57,802 bases of DNA from positions 1-57,802 of the forward strand of contig JADNYV010000224.1 in assembly GCA_015501055.1 (NCBI GenBank). Direction: 5' to 3'. This DNA comes from Mucidula mucida (lineage: Eukaryota > Basidiomycota > Agaricomycetes > Agaricales > Physalacriaceae). A program made the translations under genes and the position numbers. Each line of letters begins with the position of its first letter. Position 1 is the first letter of the stretch. The notes beneath the pieces were generated by a model. That model saw nothing but the letters and a program-made list of their open reading frames with translations, was not told the origin of the DNA and searched no databases. Positions 1 through 10,000 of the stretch are shown piece after piece.

Positions 1-306
1 GCCGGTAGCAACAGAATGACAAACAAGCTTATGCACCTGGCGCAGAAGGCATTTTGTAGTGTGGAGGAGGGGTGGACACGGGTGCATACGATCCAGATTG
101 AGGACCGCTCGGATATGTCCAGATTTTTTGGACAATGGAAAGGCGATGAAGTCCTGGATATGGCGAAAAAGACACTGCAGTTGAATCTTGCTCGCGAGGA
201 AAATCAGGATGTCGTTGCGGGAGAGATCAAGATCTGGGAGTCCGGATGTTATAGTTTGCGCAAGGTTATATTGGTGGAGCGTCCAGTTAAAGAGGACTGT
301 GAATGA
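1..306 (+). pseudogene. C-terminal fragment of F-box-like protein (copy A, cut by window edge)
   Basis: The last 96 codons of a protein are open to a stop at 304-306. The same residues, with only a few substitutions, form the end of the F-box-like gene at 38600-39905, so this is the 3' end of a duplicate gene whose body lies left of the window. Whether the upstream part is intact cannot be seen. In copy C this C-terminal stretch lies one frame away from the preceding exon, so it may be a decayed or differently spliced tail in both copies. No domain is recognisable in these residues alone. The call rests on the duplicate. Confidence 0.55.
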
Positions 307-1567
307 TATATATGCTCTGTGTGCATGTATAACTTAAATAGAGAAATTGAAAGCGAACTATGAACAACTTTCTCTTTGCCTCGCGTGAGAAAGGGCTGCC
401 TTTACGGGCGGCAGGGATGCTTTGACTACTTTGCCTCCTACCATCATGCCGTCGCCAACAATCTTTGCACTCGAAGGCCCAATGCTAATGCCCCTTTGAA
501 GGCGCACTGACGACGATGTCACCTTCCTGGCGCCGCATGTCCCTAAAGGGCGACCTGCAGATATTGGAAAATCAGTCTACCGTATCAATCCGGTGCGTCT
601 TCTGCACTATTTCTGATGGCAGACCTCAACTATTTCGGCAGATATATGGCGACGAGTGATCCATGGGATTTGTCTTTGGAATTAACGGTGCGCCAAGACT
701 TGTGCGTTTTGCTAGGCAACTAGTAGTCGATTAGACAAGACGACTGCCAGCCGCGCCATAGGAGATATTCTACATGTTCGGCTGGTCATGCCCTACTGTA
801 TGACAGTGCTGACGTATCCCTGCTCCTTGCGTCTCGCCTTCCAGCTTATACTTTTGGATGATTTGGGCGACAAGCACCTCGAGTTTTCCTAAACTCGCCA
901 TCGCCGTCTCAAGGAATGGCGCTCTGGAAATATGCAGCGTACGCCGCGCACTTCGAGATTCTTTGCGTTGGACACGACGGATATTGATACCTTATTGGGC
1001 TTGCGGTCCGCGGTCATTGTTATTGGCCAGTGGATCATTATGCGCGTTGTGATCGCACTTACTATACATTTTCGTTTTGTTATGATTATGGGGCTCTCTT
1101 GTGTTTGATACGGTGTACCCACCACCTCTTTCAGTTATCACGCTTTCAATGCTACATTTCATGACTTTCATCGCTACGAACTATAGTATTGCTTTTCTCT
1201 CTACCTCGTTTAAAACTTCTTCCATATCCTTTGTGGAGTTTATACTGTCGCACGTTTGAAAGAGGCTGTTAGTGTTCGGGGTTCGTATTGATCTCATCCT
1301 TGCTAGGTTTTGTCGTCGCTGATGCTGTTATTTAGACCTGGCCAACTTCATTGGCCGAAACGTGTTATCTACTTTCGAGAGCTGACTTCGCCCATGGCCT
1401 GGTTTCTGGGTATCTTGACGTCCTCAAGCTGTATCCGATGCAAGAGCGTATTGTCAGGTTCGTACATGTTATGATACATATTCATCCAATTGACCAAATC
1501 AGTCAGGCTTCCTCCCCCTGTCCTTCTATCCTGGGGCTTCGAGCGCGCCAGTTTCTATGCGCTACCA
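307..1567. other. Spacer without a supportable gene
   Basis: No reading frame here has both length and coding character; the short frames are broken in copy C (39906-41117) as well. Weak similarity to about 21475-22100 shows that this spacer belongs to an older repeated unit that also includes the DUF6699 gene. A decayed gene upstream of DUF6699 is possible, but I could not name it. Confidence 0.4.
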
Positions 1568-2365
1568 CTATTCCATATTTGTCGCCCATGTGTCGCCATC
1601 GTGCGCTTTCTTGTTCAGGCCCATGAACCTGGTCCTTCCGCGGAGATATACAAGGTGTTTAGTATGCCTTGGCTCTTCGTCAGTTCTTGCTCTCCAGGTG
1701 CTCCTCATCTCAAAGAGGTCTTCCCTCTCCACAGCTTGCCTCGACTGGCTCAGTGTTATGCTTCCGTCCAACGGAAAATGCAGGCATTCCCAAATCCGGA
1801 ATACGACATCCCCCACTGTCACGTAGTATTGGTTCGCGTCAGGCTGGATTACTATTGGCCACGGAAGTAGATGTACGACTACTGCCATCAATGGCGGGCG
1901 CGGGCCTGTAGCGAGTTTGCAGAGCGATGATGGCGGCCAAGCTGCTTTGACTATTTCCCACGTCTGGGAGAAGTCTACCGAGTTAACGTCAGGAACGCGC
2001 TGAGGTAGTGGGTGCATGACTGCCTCCCCTCCCCCTCCTATCTGTGATGGAAGCCCACGATGAACTCGTCGCGCTCGACCATTTGGCACGTTTGGTGTCA
2101 CCGCCCATTGTGGTGTTGGTCGAGGACATGGTAATTGGACGCCTGGCACGAAAGTATTTGTTGCGATGTGCAGCAGCACTCCGTCATGCAATGGTGTGGT
2201 ACTGTCTGTTTCCGGCAACATCGCGTCTCCCTGCGCTACTGCGTCCAGCATACCGCATGCTAATGGATACGATGTTCGCGACGACGCGGCGTCAAAGAGC
2301 GCGCTTCGACTTTCAGCATGGATGGTTTCTGTCATGCGTTCCACACAGTACTCGTGGATGCGCAT
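1568..2365 (-). CDS. DUF6699-like protein, copy A
   Basis: An uninterrupted 265-codon ORF starts at the ATG at 2365-2363. The N-terminal half is Pro/Ser-rich and looks disordered. The C-terminal half (from about residue 160) has the pattern I associate with the Agaricomycete DUF6699 family: 'YVTVGDVVFRIWECL', a charged linker, then 'LVYLRGRTRFMGL' and a terminal 'GDTW' stretch. The molecular function of the family is unknown. Three related copies exist in this window: this one and copy B (22105-22899) are open, and copy C (41118-41908) is broken. Conservation of the frame between A and B, despite many DNA differences, supports a real protein. The domain name is from memory and not searched. 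Confidence 0.6.
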   Translation of the reverse strand: MRIHEYCVERMTETIHAESRSALFDAASSRTSYPLACGMLDAVAQGDAMLPETDSTTPLHDGVLLHIATNTFVPGVQLPCPRPTPQWAVTPNVPNGRARRVHRGLPSQIGGGGEAVMHPLPQRVPDVNSVDFSQTWEIVKAAWPPSSLCKLATGPRPPLMAVVVHLLPWPIVIQPDANQYYVTVGDVVFRIWECLHFPLDGSITLSQSRQAVEREDLFEMRSTWRARTDEEPRHTKHLVYLRGRTRFMGLNKKAHDGDTWATNME

Positions 2366-3417
2366 TGTATCACGCCTAACTGCTGTCGTTTGCCCGCTCT
2401 CAGTATGTTATGCGCAAGGATGCTCAGAAGCCACACCACTCGATTCAGCAATGTTCGTTTGCTTGTGGAAGTGAACTGGGACGAAGGGGAGGGAAGATAA
2501 GCGGGGAGGGTGGTGGTGTGATGAAGAGATTGTGGGGGGGAGGGAAGCATGGCAACTGGTTTGGCACTGCTGGATTTTGAAGATTTACGGGAGCGAAACC
2601 TAACCCTAGCGGTCTGGCGCTGGGTTTGGGTCAGCACAGCATGGGTGAGTTGAATTACTTTCGTTACTCGTATTCCTTATGCTCATATTCTCATTGCCTT
2701 ATAGGAAAGAGGAAGATAATCACAACACAATACACGACGATTGCTCATCGTCGTGCGTCTCTGTATGTGGAGCTGCCAACGAATTTTGCATCCCACAAAT
2801 TTGATTGTGGAAACTTCACTGCGAGTTGAGATGGGTGGTCTACACACAAACATTTTCAACGATGAGGCGGACAGAGGCGTCTCTTAGCTGACAACTGCGT
2901 AGTACCCTACTTTTTTGGGCTCGGGTCAGTGCGTTAACGATATCTTATCCCCTTGCGAGACCATGCGCTGCTCAGACAAAGAGATTCCCTTTCCTTGCAA
3001 AGATCAGGGATTATCCAGCGTCGCTCACCCCACCGAGGACGGTGACGGCGGCGCACTGCAGCTCGCGCCATAACCCGCCCAGGAATTTCTCTCTATGCGC
3101 CAGGTATGTATTCGGCTTAATTTCAACGAGACTACCTTAACGTGTTGGTTCTACCCAGAAGGCCATTCAAAATCTGTCATTGGGGGCGTCATGATGACCT
3201 TCAAGCGGCTATCTACGCTCAAAATTGATGGTACGCGCACCTCATTGCGCTCAGGGCGGACTAGGCCAAATTTCGTTTTCCCGCGCATAGCTTGCCATGG
3301 GGCAATCGAGGCCTTCGGATCTACCATTATACGCCGTCGCTTTCGAGCCCTTCTTGTCGCCCCCACGCCTGCTCCTTTACGCTTCAAGATACCCATCGAG
3401 CTTGTCAATCACTTGCC
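2366..3417. promoter_or_regulatory. Upstream region of the DUF6699 gene, copy A
   Basis: This is the 5' side of the minus-strand DUF6699 gene and holds no convincing gene. It contains a purine-rich run (about 2515-2550) and a decayed form of the telomere-like inverted repeat seen best in copy B at 23131-23168. The right part (2830-3417) is strongly conserved with 42360-42950, but its small frames lack coding character. Confidence 0.35.
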
Positions 3418-3422
3418 GCACC

Positions 3423-3520
3423 GTCAGAAGACGACAGCAGATTCAGACACGAAGAAGAAGAAGTCCGCACCGTCAGAAGACGACAGCAGATTCAGACACG
3501 AAGAAGAAGAAGTCCGCACC
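3423..3520 (+). repeat. 49-bp tandem repeat, two perfect copies
   Basis: Positions 3423-3471 and 3472-3520 are identical 49-mers beginning 'gtcagaagacgacagcag' and containing a GAA run. The unit is not a multiple of three, so it changes reading frame between copies and lets two frames stay open through it. It lies at the left end of the PLE insertion. Confidence 0.9.
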
Positions 3521-3809
3521 GTCAAACACGTCCGGCTCCAAGAACGACAACACAAAGAAAGCTCAGAGTACCTCGAACGGAGGGAAACAGGCTGTGAAGT
3601 CGAACAGGGAGAAGAAGACAGACGGCAATTCGAAGACGACGAAAGCGAAAGCTCCGAAGACTTCGAACAAGGGCAAGGACAAGGCGCCAGTCACAAGCGA
3701 AAGCGACGACAACGGAGACGCCATGGACATCGACGAGAATACCCCGTTGAAGAAACAAGGAAAGGGCAAGAATGCCGGGGAGAACAAGCGCAAGCGGGAC
3801 GGCAAGTAG
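3472..3809 (+). CDS. Lys/Ser-rich basic protein fragment at the PLE left end
   Basis: From the second 49-bp copy to the stop at 3807-3809 the frame reads as a very hydrophilic Lys/Ser/Asn-rich tail. It has an acidic patch ('DAMDIDENTPL') and ends 'GKNAGENKRKRDGK', which looks like a nuclear localisation signal. This composition is normal for fungal nuclear proteins and is more credible than the Arg/Glu-rich overlapping frame. It could be the end of an upstream ORF of the PLE (5'-truncated) or a captured host gene end. No start codon is visible inside the insertion, so it is a fragment. The overlapping frame that continues into the RT is probably fortuitous before about 3893. Confidence 0.4.
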
Positions 3810-3892
3810 ACGTCGCGCGAGCTGTACACCCGCATATTGTCACCTCCTGGGTACGTCCTCAGGGCACTCGGTTTCATCACCACAACCCTGAT

Positions 3893-5917
3893 ATGTATCC
3901 AGATCTTTTCTTCTCTTCTGGTCCCGCGCTTCAGTCCCGTTTTATCTTCAGTCAAATGTCCCCGTTGTATCATGACACTCGAATTATGAATCGTTCATTT
4001 CACAACATGACAGATGTCCGTCTGACCCCCGGACAGGCTAAGATATTGGCGTTAAACACTAAGTTTACACCACGACCACCTCCAACAAAGGTTGAGCATG
4101 CTAAAACCGCTGTCGACGACTTCATACGCTGTTTACGACTTCGGGAAGACGCGGCCCATAGGTCCAAGGTAGAACAACAAACAATCTGTTCGTTCCTCGG
4201 TGTTCAGGAAATGGAGAAAGGGCAACCACAATATGTTCCCGGATTTCATGTGCCTAGACCTGACACAGAGGGCCCACCAATGAATGACTATGTCGAAAGT
4301 GCACTAGCTGTGTTTGCCGATAGACTTGAGGTGGAGGTTATGAGCAAGCAAGCCCTTAGGGTTCACCCCAATATTAACCACGACGAGCTAACTAGCCTAC
4401 TTAAGTTGATGTCGGACCGCGAGGTGCTTGCACTTCCGGCTGACAAAAACCTAGGGCTGTGCCTAGTTACCACAGAATGGTATTATAATACTGGGTTGAA
4501 GCTTCTCGTCAACCCGTCATATTTTGAGACCGTTGAACCTGATCTATGCGTACTACGAGAGGCTCTGCAGAAAATCATTGGCAAAGCCAAAGGTCTTCTA
4601 ACAAAGCAACAGTACAACTGGATCCTCCAACCTTGTGAAGAGGTCTGGATGAAGGTTCCAACACTCAAAGTCATCCCAAAGATTCATAAGCTCCCTGTTT
4701 CTGGCCGGCCAATTGTCCCAATGTTTGACACGCTGCTGGCTAATGCGTCGGCTTGAGTTGACCATCAAATCAAGCCCCATCTCTCAGACTTCCCTTGGAT
4801 CCTTCCAGACTCAAAGACGTTCTGCCGTCAGATTCTGAACCTGGATCTCAAGGTGGGGGAAGAGTACTGGCTGGTCTCTGGCGATGTTGTTGCAATGTAT
4901 CCTAACATCCCGGTGGAGGATGGGATACAGGCTATAGCCGATATCCTGCGCACACAGAATATTTTGTTCAACAACCCACTAGAAGCCACGGCTGTTGGAG
5001 TGAAGTCCCGAAAGGAACTCACGATACTACTCTTACGTTTAGTACTCACCAACAACTACGTCCAGTTTGGGGGCCGCTACTTCCTACAGGTCATGGGAAC
5101 TGCCATGGGTACGGCATGCGCACCAACATATGCAAACCTGTTCCTCGCCAAATACGAAGAAGCGCTGCTGTTGGAAATGAAAGACACTATATGTTATTAC
5201 GGCCGCTTCATTGATGATGTCTTTGCCATCATCAAAGGCAGTCTTAGCGATGTCCAACGCTTCCAGCAACGGTTCGGGGCTCTACACCCGAATATGAAGA
5301 TGGAATGGTCCCAGTCACAACGGTCCCTACCGTTCTTGGATATACAAGTCTCGCTTGAGCGAGATATGGGCACACTACCCTCTGTACGAAGATACAAGAT
5401 AGCCACCCAAGTATACCAGAAAGTGATGAATGCCTACCTCTACATCCCATGGGCCTCCAGCCATTCGGAAGCATCCAAGCGTACATGGATCCGAGGAGAG
5501 CTGATCAGATATGTCCGTATCTGTTCAAAGGAAGAGGATTTTGCAAAAATCCGTACAACCTTCCTGCAGCGCCTCCGAGCTAGAGGATACCCTAGTAGAT
5601 GGCTCACTAACATCTTTGATGATGTGACCTATTCAGCGGAACGGCGTAAGGCCTTGGTGGATAACTCACCACCTGTCGTGTCTGACAACCCGCCAATCCA
5701 TGTCCTCAAGTTGACCCATAACCCACTCTGGGACACCATAGATTTCGGTCCTGAGTGGCGCCAGTTGGAAAGAACCTGGGCGGATTCTGGTACTAGCATC
5801 CCAGATATCCAATTCCTTGCTTCATTCAAAAAACCAACAGCACTGGGTGACAAGTTGAACCGCCACAACTTAGACGCCATGCGAGCTTATCACAATGCTT
5901 TAGCAGTGAACGTTTAG
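3893..5917 (+). pseudogene. Penelope-like element reverse transcriptase, broken by one stop
   Basis: The frame runs from an ATG at 3893 (or 3956) to a stop at 5915-5917, with a single in-frame TGA at 4754-4756. PLE RT motifs occur in order: 'LTPGQAKILALNTKF' near the N-terminus; 'LPADKNLGLCLV' (motif 1); 'KVIPKIHKLPVSGRPIV' (motif 2); 'SGDVVAMYPNIP' with the motif A aspartate; 'MGTAMGTACAPTYANL' (motif B); 'YYGRFIDDVFAI' with the catalytic DD (motif C); and 'LPFLDIQVS'. After the thumb region the protein ends without the CCHH/GIY-YIG endonuclease of canonical Penelope, as in Coprina and Athena elements. All catalytic residues that I can identify are present, so the copy is recently dead or silenced by one nonsense change. 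There are no introns. Confidence 0.85.
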
Positions 5918-6298
5918 AACGGTTTTTCCCCCACCCTCCATCCAAGCCGCGACGCGACCTACGGTCGCGTCACATCGCAGCTCGTCCCTTGGGTGCGGGA
6001 TAAAAAGACAATTCTTGGCAGACATACACTTCTTGTACTTTATTGACTGTACTACATTTGACACCCCCTGCGCTTAATGGAGACATTAGCAGCTGAGTAA
6101 AATGACTGGGGATGCTTACCTATAATCTCTGTCTGTTCTACAGACCCAGGAAGCACACCAGTCACGTCAGATGGCAAACGTTAAATCGCGCGCGCCGTCA
6201 AAAGCCCGAGCGAGTGCAAGACCAGTCAGAATTACCGTTGAGCTCTCAATAGATCGAGCTTCGGAAAATGGCTGCGGCAGTGTTTTGGTTTGGCCCTC
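5918..6298. other. PLE 3' untranslated region
   Basis: There is no ORF of note here. It contains a GC-rich dyad 'gcgacctacggtcgc' at about 5952 and lies between the RT stop and the hammerhead-like motif. Beyond the ribozyme (6381-6521) the sequence is pyrimidine-rich with short repeats such as 'cgttcggtcgttcggtcg'. Confidence 0.5.
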
Positions 6299-6380
6299 GG
6301 AGGCTACTACCAAACAAAGCGCTGTGATGACGAGGACACAGCCGCCTGATGAGTCTCTTTAGACGAAATGTTTGGCCTCC
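6299..6380 (+). ncRNA. Hammerhead ribozyme-like fold (type III order), cleavage-site base altered
   Basis: The catalytic boxes CTGATGA (6346-6352) and GAAA (6365-6368) flank a perfect 4-bp stem II, GTCT/AGAC (6353-6356 with 6361-6364, loop CTTT). Stem III pairs CCAAACA (6310-6316) with TGTTTGG (6369-6375) and GGAGG (6299-6303) with CCTCC (6376-6380), with a 6-nt bulge (6304-6309). Stem I pairs GCGCTGTG (6319-6326) with CACAGCCGC (6337-6345), with one bulged C. The order stem III, stem I, boxes is that of a type III hammerhead. The position equivalent to U16.1 is A6317, so the A15.1-U16.1 pair is lost and self-cleavage is predicted to be weak or absent. Hammerheads are known from Penelope-like elements, which fits the location. 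Confidence 0.7.
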
Positions 6381-6521
6381 AACGTCGCGGCCCTCGCATT
6401 TCTCTTCCCGACGCGTCTCTCACCCGTTCGGTCGTTCGGTCGTCGCTCGCCCAGCTCTGTTATTCGCTCGCTCTGCTCGCTCACTCCATCGCTGGCCTCG
6501 CTCCGCCCTCTCTCCCTCTCC

Positions 6522-6816
6522 CAACACTAGGCACTAGGCATGTATGGAGAGTGTATCTTTTGAACTCGCTGATAACTTAACAGTCTATAGGTATCCTCCG
6601 AAACCTCCATAAGGGCTAATGCGACTTGCTCGTTACCACCGTTCTCTCATATGTTGCATCTGTCTTCTATATGTTTGCCTTCCGCGCTGTCCTGAAAGCA
6701 TTCTCACCGATTTACTCGCATTTGAATTAATGCATGATTGTTGTTTGACCTACATGAAGCGCGTCTCTTCTTCTTTATATTTGGTATACATTTCAAGTTG
6801 ACCTGTTTCTAGAGTA
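6522..6816 (+). repeat. Segmental duplication copy A, segment 2
   Basis: This matches 42956-43234 closely, including the run ending 'cctgtttctag'. It lies between the PLE and Plavaka insertions and ends with the TA (6815-6816) that is duplicated beyond the Plavaka right end. I see no gene in it. Confidence 0.88.
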
Positions 6817-6853
6817 CACCGCCAAAGTGCCTCCGGGTGTGATCGAGGTGGAA
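6817..6853 (+). repeat. Plavaka left terminal inverted repeat
   Basis: It begins CACCGCCAAAGTGCCTCC and is mirrored at 13652-13688 with three mismatches over 37 bp. It is preceded by TA. Confidence 0.9.
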
Positions 6854-7097
6854 AGAAAAGGGCGGAGACAGGTGATGATCGGTCTGGATCTGATATGACT
6901 TCTGCCCGGAGTCCATATGGCTGCTGGCGATGTGGCTACCACACCTCTCTCTCTCCTCCCACCATGTTACCTCAAATGTGATGACAGGATGGTGTGAAAA
7001 CAGGTCGGCCATGGGTTTGCCATCCATCTCCCTTGTTGTCTCCAATATCTGCAGACCCTATGATTTGTGTACTCTATAGAACATCTCATTTGTACTA

Positions 7098-10000
7098 CTA
7101 CAGCTCGCTGTCGCTAATATCAAGGACAAAATCTATGTTGTCGACTTCATTACCAGACCAATCATCCTCCTCGTCATCGGAACTACTGTCCTCTTCGCCA
7201 CTGTCGAAAATGGCGGCTCCTTTCCTTATCGCCGCCTGGACCTGTGCTGGCTTCAGTCGAATAACTAACCGAGTCCCAGATTGAGGTGCTGCTGCTTTCT
7301 TTTTTCGTGCTTGTTTTGCTTTTGGTTGGCCGGCGGTATTGCCTTCTCCGCGCTTTTGTTTCCGAGTGCCTGCTGCTGCTTCTTTTGAGGCTTTCTTCAC
7401 GGTGGCCGTTGCGCGTAATTGTGACGCGAGCTCTGAGTGAAACGCTTTGCGATCATCCACAATCGGAAGTGGTACGGTAAGTGATCTGGGAAGCGTCGCT
7501 TGTACGAGGTGCGCATTGTGAAAGGCATGCGTGTTGATAAAATAACGGTCCAATGGCTGGTGTTCGATAAAATTCTCGGTAACTTCAGAGTCTTGTCGCT
7601 CCTGTTTGCGCTTGCGCACTCCGGAAGCAGTACATTTCGCTGTCGTACAGTTGTGTTGGACATTAAACTTGAATTTTAGGTTCTGTCAACAGTCTGTCAT
7701 TCGTTCAGGATTGGTATTTGCCGCGACTCACCTTCGATGGCACAATGAGGTAAGTTTTCTGTCCATCACGACACATGAGGACTGGCATGCCAAACACCGG
7801 GTCGCGCTCTGACAAAACTTGGAAGAGTTCTAGCACCACGACTCCCTCATCTGTGTCGGGCGGAGGGGCAGCGAGTGTTAGAATGAATGAAATGCGTCCC
7901 AGAACGATGGGATTATTGGCCTGGAGTATGGTGAGTAATTATGTCCAACTCCCAATTAGATTCTCGACGTACATTGGGTAGAGGGGACTTGCAGAAAACC
8001 CAAGAGCTCTCAAAGCATTCTTCCGATGATTCAGATATTGCATATTTGCAGTAATGCCACTGTATGTCTGCATTGAACGAAGCATAATTCAATGCGCCGG
8101 CAGCCAAGGTCTCGGAAAGTCGAACCAATTTTTGGGACGTCTTCTTAGGAAGTGCCTTCAGTCGCACACTCCCTTTGAAATCCCGGTCAGTCCACGAGAA
8201 ATCATCGCAAAGTCGAAACGCTAACCAATTAACAGTGCCGGCTTCTCAGTCCATCCGAGGAGTTTCCGAAGAACAGGTTGTTTGCACATGTATTGACGAA
8301 CACCGTCCCCCGCTCGAATCCATTCCCCTTTCTCGTCCTGCCACCAACCTCCGATCAGTCGGTGCTTCAGACCTTCCTGATCTGCGAGCTGGAGAGCAAT
8401 GTCGCGGCTCGGGGCAAGATGATTGGACAGTATCGAGCAGTAACGGAATACTGCATTAAAGCATTCATAGATCTCCGTCGCGACTCCCACAAGTGGCCCG
8501 AAGGACGTGATATCATCTGGGATATGTGCGAGCAAATGCAGCTTGATTTTTGTGATCATCTTTGAGGGATCGAGTTTCGCAAAGGTGTCGAGCACATTCG
8601 CAACAGCAACTTTGATGTCCGCCTGTCATGGATTGCCGTTAGCAACTACATCGCGGGAAGGAATCTGTACACACCAAGTACTCCTGCAAGTTACGGATCT
8701 CGGGAAACCATAAGAGTGCCGACAGCTCTCCAACAGCTCTCCAGATTGAAAACTGCTCCTCCGAGACAATGCCGCGGACATGAAATATATTTGTCTGAGC
8801 AAGAATCTTGAACTGAGTACCGATTAGCGAACCCGCATACTGCATGATATAGTTGGCGCGGATTGCATGAATACTGAGACCATCAGTCTCTGTGGCTTGA
8901 AGACGGTGTGAATAGGTCAGCTTTTGCGTTGCCGAGAAGGAGGTATGAGTATTATGCCAAATGTACTTGATGATTCCGAGGAGAATTGTGTGTAAGATCT
9001 CGACGGGTGTGTCCTTGGTGGGATCAAAGCCTGTATTGAGCTGTGAGCATGGTATTTGCAGCTGGAGCGAAATGCTATACCGTCTATTGTTAAAAATCCA
9101 CTATAAATCTTGTCTTGGTTATCCATTACCCATTGAATCAGGTCGGCCTTGATCTCCTCCGGTGTCTTAGTATTCTTGGGGTCACTTTTCGTAGCGTGGA
9201 ACCGAGAAATGAGGTCCTGAATCCAGTGCTGTGCATATGCATCTTTGATGCCCGTCGCGGACTGGGAGTCCTTCACGTGTTGAGCGACACCGGAACAAGC
9301 GAGGTGAAGCTGCTTTTCGAGCTCACAGATGATCCCATCTTTCGAACGAGGAGTACCGGACTACAGGAGGATAAGCAATAAGCAACATTGGAAGACTGCC
9401 AATACCTCAAATAATGCATGGTAACCTTGTCCTCCCGTTTCTCTGCTTGAGTACCACCAACCTCACACTTGCGGCATGGAAAGTTTCCTTTTGCGCCATA
9501 CTTGCAGCGATCTCGCTCTGCATCGGATTATCAGAGGGTTCAACCATGTTCTGGAGCAAAAACCGTGTTGTCTGTCCTGAGACTCCATCCCGTACTTTTA
9601 CCAGTTCACGCTGTGTAGATCTGGTTATAAGTTAGGGATTAAAGCAATCAAAACAAGGAATCATAGCTTACTCGACAATCTCCTTAAACTTGCCGTACTG
9701 CTTGTTGTAGAGGCATGTGGGGACGAGGAGACAAAGTGAACATGAAACTCTTGTTGAAGAAGCTGCCGAGGGAGATTTTGATGTGTCATGTATACGTTCC
9801 AGTGTTTATTCCACTGCTTGGTTCGATTTCCAGAGACGTCATCACTAAAATACTCCACAAAGGAAGTATAAAGGGGATCTCCTTCGGCCAGTGCACGCTT
9901 TGGGTTAGGCATCTTCACGGAGAGGTCAGCACATGTGTCGGCCCATTTGGGCAGGCCGCCGTCATGCTCGAGGTCAAGATAGTTACGCGACAGTTCAGAT

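Larger units (their letters stand above)
1..3417 (+). repeat. Segmental duplication copy A, segment 1
   Basis: Nearly every line of this segment matches 39598-42956 with scattered substitutions and small indels. One example is the stretch after the F-box stop at 304, which matches the sequence after 39903. It contains the F-box gene tail, a decayed spacer and a DUF6699 gene. The match stops at 3417, where the PLE begins, and resumes at 6522. The left limit is outside the window, so the duplication is larger than seen here. Confidence 0.9.
3418..6521 (+). mobile_element. Penelope-like retroelement (Coprina/Athena type, no endonuclease domain)
   Basis: The limits come from comparison with the empty site in copy C. 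There, 'caatcacttgcc' runs directly into 'aacactaggcatg' near 42956, whereas in copy A about 3.1 kb separates these sequences. The insert holds a Lys-rich ORF, a PLE reverse transcriptase and a hammerhead-like motif in the 3' region. No GIY-YIG endonuclease follows the RT, which is the hallmark of the telomere-associated Athena/Coprina group known from fungi and rotifers. The left end starts inside an ORF, which suggests 5' truncation. At the right junction 'cactaggcactaggca' is a short duplication of target sequence. This copy sits in an internal duplication rather than in visible telomeric repeats. Confidence 0.8.

Noticed and set aside
3095..3892. Long open frame leading into the PLE reverse transcriptase
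   Set aside because: The first part lies in duplicated spacer, and the Arg/Glu-rich middle overlaps a more credible Lys-rich frame. The real RT probably starts at 3893 or 3956.
6346..6420. Alternative type I hammerhead order using downstream sequence
   Set aside because: No strand after GAAA can form a closed stem III ending in UH and then return to a stem I; only the upstream (type III) pairing works.
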